Positions 23,201 through 31,773 of a DNA stretch of 64,000 bases are shown in pieces. Every line of letters begins with the position of its first letter. Positions within the stretch are counted from its first letter, which is position 1. The notes beneath the pieces were generated by a model, which saw nothing but the letters and a program-made list of their open reading frames with translations, was not told where the DNA came from and made no database searches. A program made the translations under genes and the position numbers. Origin of the DNA: Parietichytrium sp. I65-24A (lineage: Eukaryota > Sar > Bigyra > Thraustochytrida > Thraustochytriidae). The stretch is from assembly GCA_012862575.1 (NCBI GenBank), contig BLSF01000006.1, forward strand, positions 833,206 to 897,205, read 5' to 3'.

Positions 23201-24411
23201 GACCGATGCACGAATCGAGCAAGAACTCTACGCGCGCTTGCCGTTCGAGCAGCTCGGCCCAGTTCCTCAAAACGGGCCTCTCGAACGTCTTCTCGCCACT
23301 TGGCAAACGCCAGTCCTTGTGACCGGTGCACAAATCGAGCAAGAACTCTACGCGCGCTTGCCGTTCGAGCAGCTCGACCCATTTCGTCAAAACGGGCTTG
23401 TCGTACTTCTTCTCGCCACTTGAGAAATGCACTAGCAAGTGAGCGGTCCCGCATTCGGGCAGCCACTTTTCCCATCAAACGCAGCTGCAGCCTCCGAAGA
23501 TCAGGCTCATAGTTTTCCCTTTGCCTCATTGATACCGCTGCCATCCGCCACGTAAAAAACGCTTCGTAAAGCCGTTTGTTCTGTAAGCGGCTGAAGACTC
23601 TGCGGAATAGCGTTAGCTGTCGATGCTCTCGCAAACAAACGTGCGCCCATTTCCCAAATGCAGTGCTAAGTGTGCGACTTCTCATTCTTCCCAAGGCGAC
23701 GCGCATGGACTGAAGTGCGTACTGCTGCTCGTGGCGAACGGCGCGAAGCGAGCCACACGCGCGCGTCCAGGTTTGGAATGCCCGATTCAATGCAGTGTTT
23801 TGCGCTCTCAAAAGCACTCGCCGAAGGGTCCTTTCTCTTATCTCATCGTTGCGTTGTTTGAAACCCTTGTCCAAGTTAAGAGTGTCAAGTATTGGAACAT
23901 CGTCCTTCTCCTCCTCGCTGTGAAAGCCGTTCAAAGCGAACGGTCGATATCGCCGTCCTTCAAAAGGGCCGAACAAAACTCGGCATCGCCAAAATGTAAA
24001 ACTCTGGGCTTTTCTTCTCGCAGCGACGAGCGATAGGACGCGTTCCGCTCGTGAGATGGCATTGAACATGTACTGCCTCGTGGCCGAAGACATGCTGTTA
24101 TAACGTACCCTCCGCAGGCTGAGGTCACTTCCGGCGCGCTTTTGCGATTTGCCTTCGGAGGCTCTCCTGACCGGCGAATCTTTCGTGGGCGTTCTCCGCG
24201 CGCTCATTCTAAGGCTACTTTCGCTGGACACAGACATACCATGGTCCCTGGAGTAGCTTCCGGACCCCGATCCCGGCCGATGCTTCAAGTTCCATTCGTC
24301 CTCTTGCTGAAACTCGTAAAACCCGAGCTTCTTTCTCCCTGTTGGGCTGCGAGCTCTGCGCACGTGCTCTTTAAACGCCCCACGTTCGCGCGGACTGCCG
24401 CACTCTGCCAT
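20233..24411 (-). CDS. Sfi1-type centrin-binding repeat protein
   Basis: The open frame reaches a GTG at 24480, but the first in-frame ATG is at 24411, giving 1392 residues; I use that start. The body carries roughly 25 repeats of the AFxxW(R/K) type (for example AFQTWTRA, AFLKWREE, AFAKWRED, AFERWKDW, AFSRWKIG), spaced mostly 30-40 residues apart. This is the hallmark of Sfi1 proteins, whose long helix binds one centrin per repeat at spindle poles or basal bodies. A coiled coil near residues 1155-1205 and a Ser/Arg-rich then acidic tail follow. Two adjacent repeats are nearly identical because of a 120-bp tandem duplication. Sfi1 family is confident; true orthology to yeast SFI1 is not shown. 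Confidence 0.88.
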   Translation of the reverse strand: MAECGSPRERGAFKEHVRRARSPTGRKKLGFYEFQQEDEWNLKHRPGSGSGSYSRDHGMSVSSESSLRMSARRTPTKDSPVRRASEGKSQKRAGSDLSLRRVRYNSMSSATRQYMFNAISRAERVLSLVAARRKAQSFTFWRCRVLFGPFEGRRYRPFALNGFHSEEEKDDVPILDTLNLDKGFKQRNDEIRERTLRRVLLRAQNTALNRAFQTWTRACGSLRAVRHEQQYALQSMRVALGRMRSRTLSTAFGKWAHVCLREHRQLTLFRRVFSRLQNKRLYEAFFTWRMAAVSMRQRENYEPDLRRLQLRLMGKVAARMRDRSLASAFLKWREEVRQARFDEMGRAARTASARRVLARFVHRSQGLAFAKWREDVREARFEELGRAARTASARRVLARFVHRSIGLAFAKWKGELAQDKLVERRTILCSRVIRRLENRRISQAFQAWRYNALVRTRSTAIIRRVLNKIYKDKLWRAFHTWKEGNLQMHCKSLILRLLVRAVTFRQLSAGFGALRMNSMRVLSAKKERRVHARQIVLRMQHKYLYRAFRKWKDYTVGSNGAIQVSGLQFFFQYWSRWRLYTQRAKWEKILNSEQRQQRISAGRRLLCLWTKTSQARCFLRWKGVVNIERKAIEIIHKLMTWKRRAAFERWKDWTAQTCKDIYHDKIVLNALMRMQRSVVGRCFFAWQGQCSASSREKRLEARHEKQLGLLMRFHSRAHDGLQLSKCFDKWKSVYQYNLKRKRVLRRWVRNTITKRLEKAFGCLAQNLRLVNQERRFTATLQTQLKAIEALREQDEAAKVRRVKQIVQKLQNRTLDRAFQGWRAAHRRRKIARSAIQRLQATDLRSTFIAWRDCVKALRTSRAKPVMQRWGAYAKARGVVKRFAASSRRTRTLRSFFSAWKLGNFRLRKYIGYLTNFHQRRKLREAFNLLKLFSHRKQLSALSAQLHILYRDKLGSSRIVLLRKTFARWASCLKVRVAERQVQRFRKRCALRNLAKQVKCKRLFAISSQSRSLRSTRQHWIAWCRQVRVQKAVALTISRRQHRITRAAFSRWKIGLVVQKRMDFSRDLALKHTNRILECAYQATVRRAFHLMKRDVLIWRTLRHLSNIAFRCEFETLRRAFTKLLHFSLWAEVRRLYAKAILLAKRDVSNGRELRQVKRKLLSKEKKIKELREKVDRLTCRTRPKSFREQLAEERFYTRCSTPLPARASALIGNGGSARKLRSGSRHRLKGATETPRSAWADRSPPSSVARLDNSPERSRLRASSYDSDDYKREDSEGESVNEDATSVLNLSHSSLRALENGGRRLRELEKSLVEEAKGLSNGYNYVHQAASSARLAGLVDVEKGRGFHPALEGLALRLQEKEKQLDCVDDARRSMDVLLLSESDDEVLFGEV
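23175..23420. repeat. Recent 120-bp in-frame tandem duplication inside the Sfi1-like gene
   Basis: The blocks at about 23175-23294 and 23295-23414 align with exact 120-bp spacing (for example GCAAGAACTCTACGCGCGCT at 23219 and 23339) and only scattered differences. At protein level this is a 40-residue unit beginning near ARTASARRVLARFVHRS and ending in AFAKW. It is much more alike than any other pair of repeats in the gene, so it is a recent repeat gain. Confidence 0.9.
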
Positions 24412-25066
24412 CGGCCTCCAATAACAGCCGCTTGCTCCCTCGCCCGCGCCAGCATGTGCTCCGTCAAGCCCGGCCCCCACCTGCGCTCGACTCTAGACAC
24501 TGCCCTCCAAGCCCTCCAAGCCCGCCAGCCAGCGCCAGTTGTGCCAGTTGCGCCAACACTCCCTGGAACCCAGCGGCCTCGACCCGAGAACCTATTCCGC
24601 GCGGTCGCTCGAACCCCTCACGAACGACCGAACGTCTGATCGACTGACCGGCTGATCGACTGATCGACTGTTCGACTGATCGACTGACCGACTGAGTGCG
24701 TCCACCGACGGCGCTCCCTGCCCCAAGGAACGAGTCGACTGCGACAAAGACAAAGACAAAGACAAGGAATCACCAAACGGGAAACCGGGAAACAGAAAGC
24801 CAAAGTGAAAGTAGTGAAAGTGAAAGAAACCAAAATTCAAGTAAACTAATTACAAGTCAACCCGAGAGACGGTTAGTGAGGTAAGCCGGTGCCAAGCGAA
24901 ACTAGTCCGTAGGCCAACTTGGAATACATACATGACATGGTACCTGGTACTGAACAGAGACGGGTCCAAGCTGCGCGGTAGCTGTGCAGTGTTGCGGAGA
25001 TCGAAGGGGACAGGTAGTGGGTAGTGGATATTGGGTAGTGGATAGTGCGCAGGTGGGCACGCGGAG
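24412..25066. promoter_or_regulatory. Divergent intergenic region between Sfi1-like and GTPase genes
   Basis: 655 bp separating two divergent start codons, so it must hold both promoters. It contains a TGATCGACTGAC-type short tandem array (24636-24694) and a GACAAA repeat (24741-24766). I see no convincing TATA box. Promoter function is inferred from gene orientation only. Confidence 0.5.
24741..24766 (+). repeat. (ACAAAG)n hexanucleotide repeat
   Basis: Four units of GACAAA lie about 300 bp upstream of the GTPase start on its sense strand. The same hexamer array, on the sense strand of the ABCC gene, lies at 60297-60342. Confidence 0.85.
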
Positions 25067-25897
25067 ATGGGGCCGAATCGCGTGAAATGCGTGATGCTTG
25101 GGTCAGAAGGAAGCGGGAAAACGGCGATAGTGCGGAGTCTGAACAAGGCTCGTGGACGCAGCAAGTTAGCGACAAAGCCCACGCACATCCCCGAGCTGTT
25201 CTCTATGTTTGTGGAACTCCGGGATGCGGGCGATGCAGAGGTAGATGTATGGGATTGCGCCGGAGATGCTAGGCTGGTGGCTGCGGCAAGCCCGCTCCTT
25301 CGTGACACAGACGTTTGTATTTTGGTGTTTGATGTGTGCTCCAAAGAGTCTCTTGCGTTTCTCGGGCCCGCGAAGGAAAACTTTGTCAGGTTGCGTATGG
25401 GGAAGGAGCCAAATGCGGCAAACGAGACGGTCTTCATTGTTGTTGCAAACAAAGTGGACAGAGTAAGGGAGCGTGTTGTGGACCGTTTAGACGCCTTTCA
25501 GTGGTCAAAAGCGCAAGGCTGTGCAGCTTATTTCGAGACCGCTGCTGCTGTGCACGAGGACACTCCTGACCAAGTAAAATCTCTCTATGAAGAGAGCATT
25601 GCAGTTGTGTTTCACACTGGAGTTAAAATCGTGCTTGAGCAGCGGTCACAGGTTCCTCAGGGAAATGTGGCTTCGAGAAATGAACAGAGCATTCCTTTAA
25701 AGAACAACGCCCCGCCTGCCTCCTTTGCCCCCTCCACACAGCCGCATCATCATCATCACCATCACCATCACCGGCGCAAAGAGCCGAGATCTGAGCCTCA
25801 GTCAACAATATCCGAAATGGCTTTGTCATGTTCTGGGGTTGACCGGAAGGCCGCAGCAGTCAGCCACGAGGAGGGGGACACATGTGTGATTTCTTGA
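25067..25897 (+). CDS. Atypical Ras-superfamily small GTPase with C-terminal CAAX box
   Basis: 276 residues from ATG. The G1/P-loop is GSEGSGKT (12-19). G3 reads WDCAGDARL (~62), G4 is NKVD (128-131) and G5 is ETAA (~158). The fold and motif order are those of Ras/Rab GTPases. In G3 the position of the catalytic Gln (DTAGQ in Ras) is Asp, so hydrolysis may be slow or strictly GAP-dependent. After the G domain comes a ~90-residue variable tail with a run of nine His (25745-25771), basic residues, and a final Cys-Val-Ile-Ser. That is a CAAX box predicted to be farnesylated and to hold the protein on a membrane. Subfamily (Ras, Rab or other) cannot be fixed by eye. It converges with the kinesin gene 95 bp downstream. 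Confidence 0.88.
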   Translation: MGPNRVKCVMLGSEGSGKTAIVRSLNKARGRSKLATKPTHIPELFSMFVELRDAGDAEVDVWDCAGDARLVAAASPLLRDTDVCILVFDVCSKESLAFLGPAKENFVRLRMGKEPNAANETVFIVVANKVDRVRERVVDRLDAFQWSKAQGCAAYFETAAAVHEDTPDQVKSLYEESIAVVFHTGVKIVLEQRSQVPQGNVASRNEQSIPLKNNAPPASFAPSTQPHHHHHHHHHRRKEPRSEPQSTISEMALSCSGVDRKAAAVSHEEGDTCVIS

Positions 25898-25992
25898 GCA
25901 TTAAATTTTTGTATGATAAGCCTGAATGACTTTCTTGACTACAAGGACGATGAAGCTGTACTTTATATATCACATATTATTTATTTGATTCC

Positions 25993-28900
25993 TCACTTTG
26001 CCGGATTCCCTTCAGTATTTTTGGTCGCGGCTAAGTTTGTGACTTGCTTAACACGCGTTGCCCACCGAAGGGACTCTTTCGACTCGGTCAAATTGTAGTC
26101 TGCAGGGGAGACATTGACAAACATCAGAGTTTTTGCATTTCCACCAATCGAGTCTGCCATTAGCTGAGTCAGAGGGTGATTTCTGTATGGCACATGTTTA
26201 GCGTTTGTGGTGAGGGCTTGGATTACGTCGCCTAACGCTAAAAGGCTCTTGTTAATGGACTGGGCCTCCTTCAAAGTATCGCCGGAAGCACCTGTTTTCG
26301 AAGCACGCTCACTTCCGGCGAGATCCACCAATGTCAGCTTGCCATTCGTGACAACTCCAGATGCCTTTGCAATCGCCTTGATTTTAATGCTACAAATCAG
26401 GTGTGATCGACTGGAGTGACTATTCATTTTCGTTGCCGTGATTTTTCGTTTCGCAAATGCTCGCCGCAGTGTTTCAAGGGTCGGTGCAACCCCCGAGATC
26501 TCACGCTCGGTGATGTTTTCCACGTATACGACGCCTTGAGGGTCCAAGTGAATATTAAGAGGGGGAGGCGGGCCCTCGCCCTCGTAAAGCAAATCGACAA
26601 GTTCTTCCTTGTACAACTCAATGACGTACATGGACACACTAAAGTCAAAGCGGCCCGAATCTCTGTCCATGAGACGAAACAATTCGTGTATGCTCCTTGT
26701 TGCAATCCCAGCCTCCGCCGGAAGCTCGACGCCATTGGAGGGTGACTTTTCCTCAGAGGATAACGTCACTCCAGAGTCTTGATTGTCGGGACCCATGAGA
26801 GTGTATGTTTTCCCACTTCCAGTTTGACCGTACGCGAAAACGCAGACATTGTATCCATCAACTGCGACCTGAATGACTCGTTTTGAGTCGGTAAATATGT
26901 CTGCTTGGGATTGATTTGGGCCAAAGCACGCATCAAAAGCAAACGAGATGTTGTTTTTCTTGCGCTGACCGGCAACCTGAGGGTGCACCAATTGTACGTT
27001 TTTGTGGTCCAAAACGTTGACGATAGTGGAGCTTCCGCGCTCAAGCTCCGAAGCGCTGAAGGGCCTCACTCGGCAAAACACCCTTATTCTGCCTTTGAGA
27101 TCCTCAATCTCGTTAAAGTACTGTTTTCGCAAGGCCTGCTCCTCTACAAACTCGTCATACAGCTGCCCCTTTTCGTTTTCAAGCCGCAGCATGTATGCTT
27201 CCATTTCTCGAACCTTGCTCTTGAGCTCTAGCTCTTTCTCCGCGAGTGCGAGGGCTTTTGCGGCTTCTTCAGCTGTTTGACCCTTTTGCTGCTCTTGTTG
27301 CGTCTGCATGTCAAGCATCGCCAATTTGACTTGTTCGAGCTCCTTCTGCCGCCTTTCCTTTTCTGCTGCCTCCGCCTGAAGCTTGCTCTGAAGAGCTTCT
27401 AGATCAGCGTCGAGCTGAGTCTGACGAGACCGTCGCTCCTCCGCAAGCTTATGGTTGGTTTCTTGGAGCTGCTCCATGGCCTCCTGGCGCTTCTGCTGCT
27501 CGGCACGAAGAAGCTCGAGCAGATTCTGCTTTTCTTTAGCTTTCGCTTCTTCTTCAGCGAGACGAAGCTGCTCAACCTCCGCATCTTTCTCTTCCCTTCT
27601 CTTTCGTTCTTCATTCAACTGAGCTCTAAGACGTTCGAGCTCTGCCTCTGCTTCGGAAGTTGCTTGCGCCCTTGCTTTAGAAGCAGCCATGTACCGCGAT
27701 TTCTCCTCCTCCAGCTTGGACTCCTTCTCCTGCATTGCTTTCTGCATCTTGCCGAGATCTTCTTGATTCTTGTTTCTCTCACGTTGCTCCTGCTCTAGCC
27801 GCGCCTTCATCTGCTTGTATTCAGTTTCAAGCTTTGCTCTTTCGCGCTCATTCTGGCTCCTCTCCATGTTCCACTTTACCGTTTCCAGCCTGCGCTCATC
27901 CTCGACAGCTTTTAGTCTGGCGTTGGCACTTGAAAGATCTTTCATTGCTTTGAAACGAAGCTCGCGCTCTTCTTCGAGACGCTTGCCTGTAAGTTCCATT
28001 TCCTCTGCAGCTTGGCTGGAATTCAGATTAGCCAACATGAGTTCTCGACTCAGCCGAGCGATATCGCTTTCATAGGAGGCAAGATCCTTTGACAAATTTG
28101 CTTCGCGAAGAGCAAGCTGCTGCGCTCTTTCTGCAGCCTTCTTGGCTTGCTCCTCGCTCACGTGAAGGTTCTCTTTGTGGGAATCTCGCAACCGGTCCAT
28201 CTCTGCTTTGACCTTGGAGAGCTCACCGGCTGCTCGTTCTCTTAGTTGCTGCTCGTTCTCCAGGTGCTTCATGAGCATTGAGAGTTCTTGATTCGCGGAC
28301 TGTAAGCGCTTGGACATGCCTTGCAAGGCATTCTTGGCCTTTTCCTTGTGTTTCTGCTCCTCGTCTAACCTCTGCTTGAGCAGGGCCAGCTCTTTTGCGG
28401 CCGAGTCTTTGGACTCGAGCGCCTTGTCCCGTTCCTCCTGCAGGCTTTGAAGCTCATTCTCGGAATTGGAGATGCGGTTTTTGATGGCTTGTTCTTGTTT
28501 GGCCAGAAATATGGCGTCATCCTGACGCTCTTTCGAGAGATTCTTCAGCTCATTTTGAATACGCAAGAGCTCCTCTCGAGCTTGTTCTCGCTCTAGCCGT
28601 TCTCGCTCGAGAGATTGTTGAAGCGAAGACAATTCACTTTCCGCGTTAAACAGCTTCTCCTCTTGAGCTTGTCGAAGTCGAGCTTCCTCTTCCAGTTCTT
28701 TTCTTTCCATTTGAAGGGCTTGCTCGACTGCGGCCTTTTCAAGAGACAATTTCTCGTTCATAATTTGCATTTTCCAGTTCTCATCCTCCAGCTCGGCGGC
28801 CCTCCTCATGAGCTCTCGTTCAATATTGTCCTCACGCTCTAACAAGCCTTCGATGCAGACTTTGACCCCTTGCGACACGGACTCACTTTCGCTCGCGTTG

Positions 28901-31206
28901 TTAAGGGCCTTCACTTGCACGGCCAGCCGTGCGACGCATTGCGCCTGCTGCTTCTCAAGCATTGACTTTTCCTTGAGAAGAGCGCTTTGCCCATTCGGAC
29001 CACCCGGAGAAACTTCCCCTCTTGCCATGCACGTTTGAAGCTCAATCAATTGCTTGCGTACCTTTGCGAGTTTTTCAAATACATCCAAACGAACTCTTTG
29101 CTCCTTCTCGAGCTCTGAGCAAGCTTCCATCGCCTTGTTATCCGTCCACACCATCTTTGCAGCATCAGCCTCGCGAAGCTTTTGAAGAGCCTCTCGGTCT
29201 TTAGCAAGTTGTTCGAGGGCGTCTGCTAGCTGATCCCGAGTCACCTGCTTGCCATTGGCCATCTCATCGAGCTCTTTTCGAAGCTGGTGAACGGTTTTGT
29301 CTTTCATGTCCACGACCCGCCGGAGGGAAGCCTCTTGCGCCTTGCCTTTCTGAATCAAGAGAAGCTTTGCCTTCATCTGCGACTGCGCAAAGCGCATAGC
29401 CTCCTCTTTCCTCTTGTAGATCATATTCTCCAGGCCCGCGCGCCAGGCATGGCTTGTGAAGAGTGCCACAAGAGCTTGGTCTGAGTTTTGGGCGTCGCGT
29501 TTCTGTTCGTCGTCACCGCCGGCAATAAACGACACCTCACCAGTCTCGGTGTTGAAGAAATAGGTCTGTCCTGACGCGTTATCGGCCCGTTTTTCCCAGC
29601 CTCCTCCGCTGCGCACGGCTGTGGCAGGAGTTCTTGGCGATGACGGCTCTTGTGTAGGGCTGTATAATAGATTAAAGCACTCCAAGTCGTCAGGAGCAAC
29701 GTAGTGTACTGGCAAGCTCCCTTGACGGTCACGATGCGTCGCCGACGCCCCGTTCAAGAGCAAGAGAGCTACAATCTCGCTGCTTCCAGCCGCTGCCGCG
29801 TAGTGCAAAGGAGTGCATCCCGTTCGATCCGTGGTGTAGCATGCTGAGGTCCCACCGTATTGTAAAAGCACATCCGCCATCTGATAAGAGAGCGAATCTC
29901 GATTGCAGGCGACATGCAAAGCTGTTAGTCCAACAGCATTCTTCGCCCCCAAGAGTTGCGGAGTCAAGTCCAACTGCTTCCTTATAGATTTGCCAAATTC
30001 TAAGAGAGTGTGCGCAGCTTGAGGTTTGTTGACGCGGCACGCCGCAAGCAAGAGTGTGTCACCTTGGGAGTTGACTCTGGTGAGCAACTCTATGATTTGA
30101 GTTTCGGTGCACCCGCTCAAAATGAGGGAGATTCGCTGTGATATACTGCTGTCCGATTTATCATAAGGGGTTGCATCAGTAAACGTGAATGCGTCAAATA
30201 GCGACTGCGCCATGTCTTGCAGCTGCTGCTCTGCACGCTGCCTCTCATCTTGGATCAGTAGCTCTCCAGAGCCTTCCGACATGCCCGCGAAGAATGCAGG
30301 CGAAGAGTATACGGAGCCAGGTGTATACGAAGGAGTATAGTCCCCAAATGAAGTGTCTGACTTTGGGGTGGGGCTCATGGCAGGTTGTGAGTAGGTGGAG
30401 TGCGGAGTATGCAAGTGCGGCGCCGAGGCGCAAACCGATAGACCAGAATTTGTTCGGACGCGCTCATCGCCTGCGTGATCTGAGAATTCGAAAAACATCC
30501 CAGGGTCGAGCTTGCGCTCAAATCCGGTTATGGCCGCGCTCTCATTATCATCATCATCATGCTCCGATAGCAGCTGCACTTCCTGATCTGTGAAGATGTC
30601 GGTTGCGCCAGACTGCCCATTTTCTTTGTGCACAACTTTAATATTCTGAATTCTGTACAATAAGCTCTTGACGCTGAACTGCTCGTTCTCTGGCAGCCCG
30701 TCGTTATCCTCTCTCAACAGCTGCAGCTCACCCTGAGCCCAGTCCATGTCGGTTTCATTGGCCTGAAGTTTGCGTAACGAATAATAGTTGAGCAGAGTTC
30801 TGGCATAGTGGGTTCTATCGGCACCCGCAAAGCTGCTTGACACATGGAACGCAGCAGATATGTAGCTCTCCGCAGCCGCCAGTGCACTCGGCTCCAGAAG
30901 AGGGAGAAGGCACCCAGCGGCAACATTCAGACACTCTACGTACAGCGGGCTCGTCGCGCCAGCTGCTTTCCCAATTTCCGAGAGACAATACGCCGTTTGG
31001 ACCAACGTGGCGGCTTCTCCAAGCGAAATTACCTCATGAAGCTTTTCTTCCGCAACTTGCAAGCTGTCACATGCCGTGAACGCCAGGAACGCCGCAGTCC
31101 CGTCACCGTCGCTCGGATCCGTTTCCAGCTGCGTTCGAATCTCGTCGTAGCAGCCTTGTATGGACTGAATTGTCTCCGCCGGCCCTACCGAAGCGCCCGC
31201 TCCCAT
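25993..31206 (-). CDS. C-terminal motor kinesin (kinesin-14) with ankyrin repeats, WW-like motif and long coiled coil
   Basis: The frame opens at a TTG (31278); the first ATG is at 31206, giving 1737 residues. The new N terminus, MGAGAS, fits the N-myristoylation consensus (Gly2, Ser6). Order: helical N-terminal region (1-330); ankyrin repeats about 370-510 (GLTALHVACN ~427, GCTPLHYAAAAG ~461); a WW-like motif at ~533-560 (GWEKR...GQTYFFN...GEVSF) with the second Trp replaced by Phe; coiled coil ~590-1358; motor from ~1371 after the neck GRIRVFCRVRP. Motor motifs are GQTGSGKT (~1459), switch I NSHSSRSH and switch II LVDLAGSE. A motor at the C terminus behind this neck is diagnostic of kinesin-14, normally minus-end directed. 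The start 30 bp after a GA tract supports the chosen ATG. Cargo or membrane anchoring via the N terminus is inference. Confidence 0.93.
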   Translation of the reverse strand: MGAGASVGPAETIQSIQGCYDEIRTQLETDPSDGDGTAAFLAFTACDSLQVAEEKLHEVISLGEAATLVQTAYCLSEIGKAAGATSPLYVECLNVAAGCLLPLLEPSALAAAESYISAAFHVSSSFAGADRTHYARTLLNYYSLRKLQANETDMDWAQGELQLLREDNDGLPENEQFSVKSLLYRIQNIKVVHKENGQSGATDIFTDQEVQLLSEHDDDDNESAAITGFERKLDPGMFFEFSDHAGDERVRTNSGLSVCASAPHLHTPHSTYSQPAMSPTPKSDTSFGDYTPSYTPGSVYSSPAFFAGMSEGSGELLIQDERQRAEQQLQDMAQSLFDAFTFTDATPYDKSDSSISQRISLILSGCTETQIIELLTRVNSQGDTLLLAACRVNKPQAAHTLLEFGKSIRKQLDLTPQLLGAKNAVGLTALHVACNRDSLSYQMADVLLQYGGTSACYTTDRTGCTPLHYAAAAGSSEIVALLLLNGASATHRDRQGSLPVHYVAPDDLECFNLLYSPTQEPSSPRTPATAVRSGGGWEKRADNASGQTYFFNTETGEVSFIAGGDDEQKRDAQNSDQALVALFTSHAWRAGLENMIYKRKEEAMRFAQSQMKAKLLLIQKGKAQEASLRRVVDMKDKTVHQLRKELDEMANGKQVTRDQLADALEQLAKDREALQKLREADAAKMVWTDNKAMEACSELEKEQRVRLDVFEKLAKVRKQLIELQTCMARGEVSPGGPNGQSALLKEKSMLEKQQAQCVARLAVQVKALNNASESESVSQGVKVCIEGLLEREDNIERELMRRAAELEDENWKMQIMNEKLSLEKAAVEQALQMERKELEEEARLRQAQEEKLFNAESELSSLQQSLERERLEREQAREELLRIQNELKNLSKERQDDAIFLAKQEQAIKNRISNSENELQSLQEERDKALESKDSAAKELALLKQRLDEEQKHKEKAKNALQGMSKRLQSANQELSMLMKHLENEQQLRERAAGELSKVKAEMDRLRDSHKENLHVSEEQAKKAAERAQQLALREANLSKDLASYESDIARLSRELMLANLNSSQAAEEMELTGKRLEEERELRFKAMKDLSSANARLKAVEDERRLETVKWNMERSQNERERAKLETEYKQMKARLEQEQRERNKNQEDLGKMQKAMQEKESKLEEEKSRYMAASKARAQATSEAEAELERLRAQLNEERKRREEKDAEVEQLRLAEEEAKAKEKQNLLELLRAEQQKRQEAMEQLQETNHKLAEERRSRQTQLDADLEALQSKLQAEAAEKERRQKELEQVKLAMLDMQTQQEQQKGQTAEEAAKALALAEKELELKSKVREMEAYMLRLENEKGQLYDEFVEEQALRKQYFNEIEDLKGRIRVFCRVRPFSASELERGSSTIVNVLDHKNVQLVHPQVAGQRKKNNISFAFDACFGPNQSQADIFTDSKRVIQVAVDGYNVCVFAYGQTGSGKTYTLMGPDNQDSGVTLSSEEKSPSNGVELPAEAGIATRSIHELFRLMDRDSGRFDFSVSMYVIELYKEELVDLLYEGEGPPPPLNIHLDPQGVVYVENITEREISGVAPTLETLRRAFAKRKITATKMNSHSSRSHLICSIKIKAIAKASGVVTNGKLTLVDLAGSERASKTGASGDTLKEAQSINKSLLALGDVIQALTTNAKHVPYRNHPLTQLMADSIGGNAKTLMFVNVSPADYNLTESKESLRWATRVKQVTNLAATKNTEGNPAK

Positions 31207-31773
31207 CCCATGGATGTCGTTTGCTCCACAACTTGCTCTCTCTCTCTGTCTCTCTAACAAAACTGTCTCACCTGTCAACTCCGCTGACTCTGCTTCCTGA
31301 CTCGCAAGTTCCGCGTCGGGATGGTTGCACCACGGTCACCACGGGGTCACTAGCTCTCGCTGTTTTGCTATCTTTCTACTATCTTAAATGCTAGCTAGCA
31401 GCGACTGCCGGTGTATTGTGCAAGTCCTTATTGTACACCTTTTGTGCACTTTCTTTTTATGTTGCATACTTTTTGACCGGTACCGGATGGTACCGGACTT
31501 GCAAACTCTTGACTCATCCACTAGCGAGGAAATTTTGCTTAGTCAAGCCGCCGTTGAGTTGGCTGCTGTCGCCTAGAGTGAGCTGGTTTGGTCATTAAAA
31601 AAATAGGACTAGCGGATAAAATAGTGCAGAGTTGGGCAGGTTTGTGCCCTTCCGCAAGATTTTGATCATCGTGCTTGATCACTATGATTGACTGTCGTTG
31701 CGAAGAGGTGGAAAGTGTGGAAAGAAAGTGTGGAAAGAAGGCCACACAAGAAGGCAGCGGAGCAACACAGAGG
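31207..31773. promoter_or_regulatory. Divergent intergenic region, kinesin / dynactin p25
   Basis: 567 bp between divergent starts (477 bp if p25 starts at 31684). A CT run at 31235-31255 reads as GA on the kinesin sense strand, about 30 bp before its ATG. A near-palindrome of ACCGGTACCGGATGGTACCG type lies near 31478-31500. No other gene is seen. Confidence 0.45.

Noticed and set aside
24412-24480. GTG start for the Sfi1-like protein (and GTG/TTG starts for kinesin, Nup93, HAD, ABCC and both coiled-coil genes)
   Set aside because: Eukaryotic nuclear genes rarely start at GTG or TTG; each has an in-frame ATG a short way downstream, which I used.
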